NCBI GenBank assembly: GCA_902727905.1
Contig: CACVAR010000413.1
Coordinates: forward strand, 1-11,770
From: an uncultured Sulfurovum sp.
GTDB lineage: Bacteria; Campylobacterota; Campylobacteria; Campylobacterales; Sulfurovaceae
DNA: 11,770 nucleotides
Reading direction: 5' to 3'
The notes under the pieces are model-generated. The model did not search any database. It had not been told where the DNA came from and saw only the letters and a program-made list of their open reading frames with translations. Made by a program: the position numbers and the translations under genes. Below are positions 8,036 to 11,770 of the stretch, in pieces. Each line of letters starts with the position of its first letter. The first letter of the stretch is position 1.

Positions 8036-8545
8036 TCAGTTGATAAATTGAGGTATTAGATCTTTGGCAATTTCTTGTGCAACAACACCTATAGATTTAT
8101 GTCCCCATGCACTTTTAGCACCCACGGCATTAAATATAATATTATTATTTGAAAGGTCAATAACTTTAATGGTATAAGAAACCACAGGTTCAGCATCAAT
8201 GCCAGTTTTATATTGCCACTCTTGTACATTTCCAGTAATAAGATAGTCAGCTTTCATACTTTTTGCTTTTTCTTTCTGGATAGTAAAAAGATCTTTTTTA
8301 CTTTTCTTTAATGTAATATCATCTGAACCATCAATAAGTGAATGTATGGCTATATTTTGTTTAGAAAGGACAGATTCAACAATACTTGCTGCACGTAGTC
8401 CAGCCATTGGTGTTTCGGTATAGTTCCAGAATGAGGCTATGGCATAAGTTTTATTACTGGATAAGAGAGCAGGTTTTTTATGAGTAATAGATGAACAAGC
8501 TGTAAATAGTAGTATTGAAATTAAAAAAGTGACTTTTTTTAACAT
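8036..8545 (-). CDS. pelC: PelC: outer-membrane lipoprotein of the Pel export channel
   Basis: I place the start at the ATG at 8545 (169 aa), because AGGGAG lies 9 nt upstream at 8555-8560 and the protein then begins with a standard lipoprotein signal peptide: MLKK, a hydrophobic core and lipobox LFTAC with C17. An upstream ATG at 8569 would add eight residues that contain the ribosome binding site. Ser at +2 after the cysteine suggests outer-membrane sorting. The motif NYTETPMAGLRA (residues ~41-52) and the length (about 172 aa in Pseudomonas) fit PelC, which forms a periplasm-facing ring that guides the cationic polymer to the PelB barrel. W147 in SAWGHKS may correspond to the membrane-contacting tryptophan reported for PelC (from memory). 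This is the first gene of the operon here, which is unusual. Confidence 0.88.
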   Translation of the reverse strand: MLKKVTFLISILLFTACSSITHKKPALLSSNKTYAIASFWNYTETPMAGLRAASIVESVLSKQNIAIHSLIDGSDDITLKKSKKDLFTIQKEKAKSMKADYLITGNVQEWQYKTGIDAEPVVSYTIKVIDLSNNNIIFNAVGAKSAWGHKSIGVVAQEIAKDLIPQFIN

Positions 8546-8554
8546 ATTTGAAGA

Positions 8555-8560
8555 CTCCCT
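8555..8560 (-). promoter_or_regulatory. Ribosome binding site deciding the pelC start
   Basis: AGGGAG on the minus strand, 9 nt before the ATG at 8545. It lies within the longer reading that starts at 8569, which argues against that upstream start. Confidence 0.7.
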
Positions 8561-8582
8561 AAAAAACATATTTAACTATTTA

Positions 8583-8610
8583 ATTTTAAGTTTTTACACT
8601 TAATGTTTAA
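8583..8610 (-). promoter_or_regulatory. Candidate promoter of the pel operon (weak)
   Basis: Between the recA terminator and pelC, the minus strand contains TTAAAC (8605-8610), a 16-nt spacer and TAAAAT (8583-8588), the best sigma70-like pair in this gap. The region is so AT-rich that chance matches are expected, so this is only the most plausible location. Confidence 0.25.
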
Positions 8611-8617
8611 GGGTTTT

Positions 8618-8650
8618 AAAAATAAAAGTACCTATCTAAGGTACTTTTAT
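8618..8650 (-). terminator. Probable rho-independent terminator of recA
   Basis: A perfect 11-bp inverted repeat (ATAAAAGTACC at 8622-8632 and GGTACTTTTAT at 8640-8650, 7-nt loop) lies about 60 nt after the recA stop. Read on the minus strand, the core AGTACC/GGTACT stem is followed by TTTATTTTT, a U-rich tail. A T-run at 8654-8659 means it could also stop plus-strand transcription. It separates recA from the pel operon, so pel probably has its own promoter in 8546-8617. Confidence 0.7.
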
Positions 8651-8669
8651 AAGTTTTTTAAGCAGTTTA

Positions 8670-8682
8670 TGGCTTTAAGCCA
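8670..8682. repeat. Short perfect palindrome in the recA 3' region
   Basis: TGGCTT-T-AAGCCA, two 6-bp arms around one central base, lies about 30 nt after the recA stop and 20 nt before the terminator stem. It could form a small hairpin in the recA transcript or be a protein site; there is no direct evidence for either. Confidence 0.4.
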
Positions 8683-8712
8683 ATGATTATTATTTTATTT
8701 TGTGAAGATGAA

Positions 8713-9765
8713 TTATTCTTCTTCACTGTCTTTAATCTCTTTTGGATCCATGGTCAGCATACTTGTGATTCCAAGAGCTTCTTTAATTTTACCTTCAATC
8801 TCATCTCGAAGTTTAGTATCTTCTTTAAACTTGGCTTTAACATTTTCTTTACCTTGTCCCAGTTTTCCTTCACCGTAAGAGAACCAAGCTCCAGACTTGT
8901 CAATGATGTCCAGTTTTACACCATAATCAACCAGCTCACCTTCTTTAGAGATACCTTCACCAAACATAATGTCAAACTCTGCTTGTCTAAATGGTGGAGC
9001 AACTTTGTTCTTAATAACCTTCGCTTTGACACGGTTACCAATTTGTGCTTCACCTTGTTTAAGCGTCGCAATTCTTCTAACATCAATTCTTACAGAAGCA
9101 TAGAACTTAAGTGCATTACCACCAGTTGTTGTTTCAGGACTTCCGTAACCCATCATTCCAATTTTCATACGAATTTGGTTAATGAAAATTACCGTGGTGT
9201 TTGTTTTGTGTAAAACACCTGTGATTTTTCTAAGGGCTTTGGACATAAGACGTGCTTGAAGACCTACTTGCATATCTCCCATTTCACCTTCTATCTCTGC
9301 TTTGGGTGTCAATGCTGCTACGGAGTCAATAACAATTAAATCTACAGCACCAGAACGTGCTAAAGTTTCCAGTACATCCAGTGCCTGTTCTCCAAAATCT
9401 GGTTGTGAAACCAAAAGGTTTTCTACATCTACCCCAAGATTTTTAGCATAAAGTACATCTAAGGCATGTTCAGCATCAATAAAAGCACATACTTTTCCAT
9501 CTGCTTGAGCTGAAGCTGTTACTTGTAAGGCTAACGTTGTTTTACCTGAACTTTCAGGTCCATATATTTCAACAATTCTTCCTTCAGGTACACCACCAAT
9601 TCCCAGTGCCATATCAAGTCCTAGAGAACCTGTACTTATGGCTGCAAGGGGTTCAATTACTTTGTCACCAAGACGTACAATCGTACCTTTACCGAAGTTT
9701 TTGTCAATCTGTTTCATCGCCATATCTAAAGCTTTTTGTTTGTTTGCATCCATAGTTACTGACAT
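8713..9765 (-). CDS. recA: RecA recombinase
   Basis: RecA is the ATP-dependent DNA strand-exchange protein of homologous recombination. The 350-aa product has the helical N-terminus, the Walker A motif GPESSGKTT (about residues 69-77), Walker B LIVIDS (about 143-148), the DNA-binding loop 2 region FINQIR through PETTTGGNAL (about 194-219), and an acidic C-terminal tail ending DSEEE, as expected. I chose the ATG at 9765 because AAGGA lies 8 nt upstream (9774-9778); the longer frame from 9798 would add an unlikely IIFYNLRIIR leader, and the ATG at 9753 (MDANKQK...) remains possible. It is a single-gene unit with a terminator behind it. From memory, recA is followed by eno in many Campylobacterota, which is not the case here. 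Confidence 0.98.
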   Translation of the reverse strand: MSVTMDANKQKALDMAMKQIDKNFGKGTIVRLGDKVIEPLAAISTGSLGLDMALGIGGVPEGRIVEIYGPESSGKTTLALQVTASAQADGKVCAFIDAEHALDVLYAKNLGVDVENLLVSQPDFGEQALDVLETLARSGAVDLIVIDSVAALTPKAEIEGEMGDMQVGLQARLMSKALRKITGVLHKTNTTVIFINQIRMKIGMMGYGSPETTTGGNALKFYASVRIDVRRIATLKQGEAQIGNRVKAKVIKNKVAPPFRQAEFDIMFGEGISKEGELVDYGVKLDIIDKSGAWFSYGEGKLGQGKENVKAKFKEDTKLRDEIEGKIKEALGITSMLTMDPKEIKDSEEE

Positions 9766-9773
9766 CCTTATGA

Positions 9774-9778
9774 TCCTT
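9774..9778 (-). promoter_or_regulatory. Ribosome binding site for recA
   Basis: AAGGA on the minus strand, 8 nt upstream of the ATG at 9765. This favours a protein beginning MSVTMDANK over the start at 9798 (no comparable site) and over the ATG at 9753, for which the nearest purine-rich element is 11 nt away. Confidence 0.6.
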
Positions 9779-9829
9779 AAGTTATAAAATATTATCACTA
9801 TTTTAGTAGGTTTTTGTTGATAGACCTAG

Positions 9830-9852
9830 AAATATGTCAAATTGTCATATTT
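9830..9852. promoter_or_regulatory. Near-perfect 23-bp palindrome upstream of recA (possible operator)
   Basis: The two 11-base arms AAATATGTCAA and TTGTCATATTT flank one central A; 10 of 11 arm positions pair (the exception is 9837/9845, T-T). On the minus strand the element contains TTGACA (9835-9840), a -35-like hexamer, though no good -10 lies 16-18 nt downstream; TAATAT and TATAAC occur nearer the recA start. It sits 13 nt after the stop of the SHOCT gene and about 65 nt before recA. It may be an operator controlling recA, or a weak hairpin ending the upstream transcript. Confidence 0.5.
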
Positions 9853-9864
9853 TTTATAAGGGCT

Positions 9865-10689
9865 CTAGAGTCTACTGAGTAACTCACTTTTTTTAGTATT
9901 AAATTCATCACTGGTTAATGCTCCTGCATCATGTAACTCTGCGAGTTTTTGAATTAACTCAATGATGGTACTAGATGATTGTTCTGTCATGTTATTGTTT
10001 GATGATGTTCTTTCTTGAAGGGGGCTAGCTTCTTCAAATGAAGAGAGAACCTCTTGATTGATATTTGTTTCATGGTTAAGGTTGTTTTCTATGGGTTGGG
10101 TAAAGTTGGGTTGCGCAAAGTTAGTTTGTGGCGTAGGGGGAATACCTGCACCTGAAACAATGGGTAGGGTTGCAACTGAAATGGTTCCATATTGACTGCT
10201 AAAAGTAAGGCTACTATCGCCTCCTTGTTGTTGTGAAACACCTGAAATATTGTTGTCAAGGGTATCATAAACGGTTGTTTCTCCATTCAATTCCACAGCC
10301 AGTCTTTGTGGAAATACGGCGTAACGTATGTTGTTTTGTCCACCAGAGCTAAAAGGCATACCTAAATTGGTAGGCCACCATTGATTACTTCCTTTGGTTC
10401 CTGCTGGAATAACTGGAAATATAGTCATGGTGGCTAAGGCATTGGCGATTTCAGTACAGAGGTTATCGACGGTATTTTTAAGACCATTGTTAAACATGTC
10501 ACCTACCATGGTCATGCCACCTTGCATCCATTGACCTCCTCCACCAAGTTCTGGAGAATTAAATTGGGCCATTGTTCCTCCTCCATTATTGACAGCCACA
10601 ATCATGTGAATGACAGCATCTGAACTTAAATTGTATCGGTTACTAAGGTCGTTAACGAGGTTTTGACCTTCTTGAGTTAGTTTTTGCAT
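9865..10689 (-). CDS. SHOCT-domain protein of unknown function
   Basis: The 274-aa product has a C-terminal SHOCT domain (about residues 242-274: IIELIQKLAELHDAGALTSD followed by EFNTKKSELLSRL), a short helical oligomerisation module seen at the end of many unrelated proteins. The first ~85 residues are a helix-rich domain with a glycine-rich stretch (LGGGGQWMQGG, about 48-58). Residues ~100-175 look beta-rich, and residues ~175-240 are a Pro/Asn/Gln/Ser-rich linker that is probably disordered. No signal peptide or membrane helix is visible, so it is likely cytoplasmic. AAGGA lies 8 nt before the ATG at 10689, and a TATAAT box lies at 10735-10740. It is divergent from the transglutaminase-like gene and 99 nt upstream of recA. 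I cannot assign a function beyond the SHOCT module. Confidence 0.85.
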   Translation of the reverse strand: MQKLTQEGQNLVNDLSNRYNLSSDAVIHMIVAVNNGGGTMAQFNSPELGGGGQWMQGGMTMVGDMFNNGLKNTVDNLCTEIANALATMTIFPVIPAGTKGSNQWWPTNLGMPFSSGGQNNIRYAVFPQRLAVELNGETTVYDTLDNNISGVSQQQGGDSSLTFSSQYGTISVATLPIVSGAGIPPTPQTNFAQPNFTQPIENNLNHETNINQEVLSSFEEASPLQERTSSNNNMTEQSSSTIIELIQKLAELHDAGALTSDEFNTKKSELLSRL

Positions 10690-10713
10690 GGGGTAGTTCC
10701 TTTAGTTCTAAGT

Positions 10714-10727
10714 ACCTAGACTTAGGT
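10714..10727. repeat. Small inverted repeat in the SHOCT gene leader
   Basis: ACCTA-GACT-TAGGT, 5-bp arms with a 4-base loop, lies directly downstream of the TATAAT box for the SHOCT gene, near its expected transcription start. It could be an operator or a leader hairpin; it is short enough to be chance. Confidence 0.3.
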
Positions 10728-10734
10728 GTTTTTT

Positions 10735-10740
10735 ATTATA
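10735..10740 (-). promoter_or_regulatory. Candidate -10 box for the SHOCT gene
   Basis: A perfect TATAAT on the minus strand, 45 nt upstream of the start codon. No convincing -35 is seen at 16-18 nt spacing, which is common for sigma70 promoters in Campylobacterota. Confidence 0.45.
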
Positions 10741-10818
10741 CAACAATACGCATGATTAAACAGCATAGTATTGAATATATTTTCATCAATATTTGTAGGC
10801 TATTAGGAAAAAATAGAC

Positions 10819-10824
10819 TATAAT
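10819..10824 (+). promoter_or_regulatory. Candidate -10 box for the transglutaminase-like gene
   Basis: A perfect TATAAT on the plus strand, 42 nt before the ATG at 10867. There is no clear -35; the expected position reads TAGGCT. Together with the minus-strand TATAAT at 10735-10740 it makes this gap a divergent promoter region. Confidence 0.5.
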
Positions 10825-10866
10825 ATGGTCTAAAATTATTTTTAATCTTCTCTATTTAGGACAATT

Positions 10867-11718
10867 ATGAAACGCTATAAAATTATTCATCGTACTTATT
10901 ATAATTACTCAGAGGAAGTGACCTTGGGTAGACATCAGTTGTTGTTACGTCCCAGAGAAGATTACGAATTACGCATTGAATCTTTTCATTTAAAAAGTAA
11001 CCCAGGGGTGAAAATATTTTGGAACAGAGATGTGGAAGGAAATTCTCTTGCCATTGCCAACTTTAACCAAACAACCCAACAACTTTTTATTGAAAGTGAA
11101 GTGATTATTCAGCAGTTTAATGAGTCTCCCTTAGATTTTATGGTCGCCAATTATGCCATAGAGTATCCTTTCTCATATAAGGATTTTGAGCATGTTAGCC
11201 TTTTCCCTTATATGACACTACCTTCAAAAGAGACAAGTAGCATATTAAATGCGTGGATTTCTAATTTTTATGAACAAAGCGAAGCGATTCAGACCTATAG
11301 CTTGTTACAAAGATTGACCAAATATATCTACCATACGCTTGTTTATAAAAGTAGAGAAGAACCTGGTGTACAAACGGTTGAAGAGACTTTGGCGTTGGGT
11401 TCTGGCTCTTGTCGTGACTTTGCATTACTGTTCATGGAAGCTGTGAAGTGTTTGGGTTTAGCTTCACGTTTTGTCAGTGGTTATCTCTATGCCCCTCTGA
11501 TGGTCGAAGAGGTTGGCTCAACCCATGCTTGGGCTGAAGTTTATATCCCCGGCCCAGGCTGGAAAGGTTTTGACCCCACCATAGGTGAGATTGTTGGTTC
11601 TGACCATATTCCTGTGGCTGTGGCACGACTCGCAGAGTCTGTCCCTCCCATTTCGGGTACTTTTTCTGGTAGTGCTAAATCCACCATGGATGTGGGGGTA
11701 TGGGTAAGTGCGTGTTAA
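10867..11718 (+). CDS. Transglutaminase-like (papain-fold) family protein
   Basis: The 283-aa protein has the N-terminal beta domain typical of bacterial transglutaminase-like proteins (about residues 1-85, beginning MKRYKIIHRTYYNYSEEVTL with HQLLLRPR at 23-30) and a transglutaminase core. The catalytic triad is visible: C182 in GSGSCRDFA, H220 in STHAWAEVY and D236 in GWKGFDPT. Such proteins are usually predicted cysteine peptidases or amidases rather than true cross-linking transglutaminases. No signal peptide is seen, so it is probably cytoplasmic. AGGA lies 5 nt before the ATG. In other bacteria this family often sits beside circularly permuted ATP-grasp and alpha-E proteins; those would lie beyond the right edge and cannot be seen. 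The substrate is unknown. Confidence 0.93.
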   Translation: MKRYKIIHRTYYNYSEEVTLGRHQLLLRPREDYELRIESFHLKSNPGVKIFWNRDVEGNSLAIANFNQTTQQLFIESEVIIQQFNESPLDFMVANYAIEYPFSYKDFEHVSLFPYMTLPSKETSSILNAWISNFYEQSEAIQTYSLLQRLTKYIYHTLVYKSREEPGVQTVEETLALGSGSCRDFALLFMEAVKCLGLASRFVSGYLYAPLMVEEVGSTHAWAEVYIPGPGWKGFDPTIGEIVGSDHIPVAVARLAESVPPISGTFSGSAKSTMDVGVWVSAC

Positions 11719-11770
11719 TACACTCAATATCTTAATATTTATACAATCTGAGCAATCAGTAGCGTAGATT

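Noticed and set aside
8683..9213. A 176-codon plus-strand open frame antisense to recA
   Set aside because: It lies wholly opposite the recA coding region and its downstream flank, has a Phe/Ser-rich low-complexity translation, and lacks a plausible ribosome binding site or family resemblance.
9753..9798. recA starting at 9798
   Set aside because: The extra IIFYNLRIIR leader is not RecA-like and the region contains the ribosome binding site for the ATG at 9765.
8546..10866. tRNA, small RNA, riboswitch, CRISPR or insertion-sequence signatures in the intergenic gaps
   Set aside because: The gaps are 99-177 nt, AT-rich, and hold only the promoter, terminator and palindrome elements listed; no cloverleaf, direct-repeat array or transposase remnant was seen, and no gene-free stretch exceeds 300 bases.
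11518..11727. A 69-codon minus-strand frame opposite the transglutaminase-like gene
   Set aside because: It mirrors the conserved catalytic region of a clear gene and its translation resembles nothing; it is a shadow.

Overview
The window is AT-rich DNA from a Gram-negative bacterium, most likely a member of the Campylobacterota (epsilonproteobacteria; a Sulfurovum-, Sulfurimonas- or Arcobacter-like organism). This placement rests on my memory of how RecA proteins of that phylum begin (MDANKQKALD... followed by IDKNFGKGTI), on base composition, and on promoters with good -10 boxes but no clear -35. It is an inference, not a database result.

Positions 1-8545, all on the minus strand, hold a compact Pel exopolysaccharide operon. 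In transcription order it reads pelC (outer-membrane lipoprotein), pelD (inner-membrane GAF/degenerate-GGDEF receptor), pelE (TPR-type membrane protein), pelF (GT4 glycosyltransferase), pelG (polytopic membrane protein), pelA (periplasmic hydrolase/deacetylase), and then the first 25 codons of another gene that runs off the left edge and is probably pelB. Genes overlap by 4-23 nt or lie 4 nt apart, so they are very probably co-transcribed and translationally coupled. In the known Pel system PelD, PelE, PelF and PelG make and export the amino-sugar polymer across the inner membrane, PelA trims and deacetylates it in the periplasm, and PelB/PelC take it across the outer membrane. The gene order C-D-E-F-G-A-(B) differs from the Pseudomonas order A-B-C-D-E-F-G.

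Positions 8546-8712 are an intergenic region with a probable intrinsic terminator for recA, a second small palindrome, and room for the pel promoter. recA (minus) occupies 8713-9765. Between recA and the next gene lies a near-perfect 23-bp palindrome (9830-9852). A SHOCT-domain protein of unknown function (minus, 9865-10689) is followed by a divergent promoter region and then a transglutaminase-like cysteine peptidase family protein (plus, 10867-11718).

The points most worth a second look are: (1) pelA appears to start at a non-canonical ATA or ATT codon inside pelG, because the signal peptide and first barrel strand lie upstream of the first canonical in-frame start; (2) PelD lacks the RxxD motif that binds c-di-GMP in Pseudomonas, with ExxD at the apparent position; (3) the presumed pelB starts from a TTG with a strong ribosome binding site inside pelA; (4) the recA upstream palindrome. 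I found no RNA genes, CRISPR arrays, insertion sequences or other clearly new multi-gene system.
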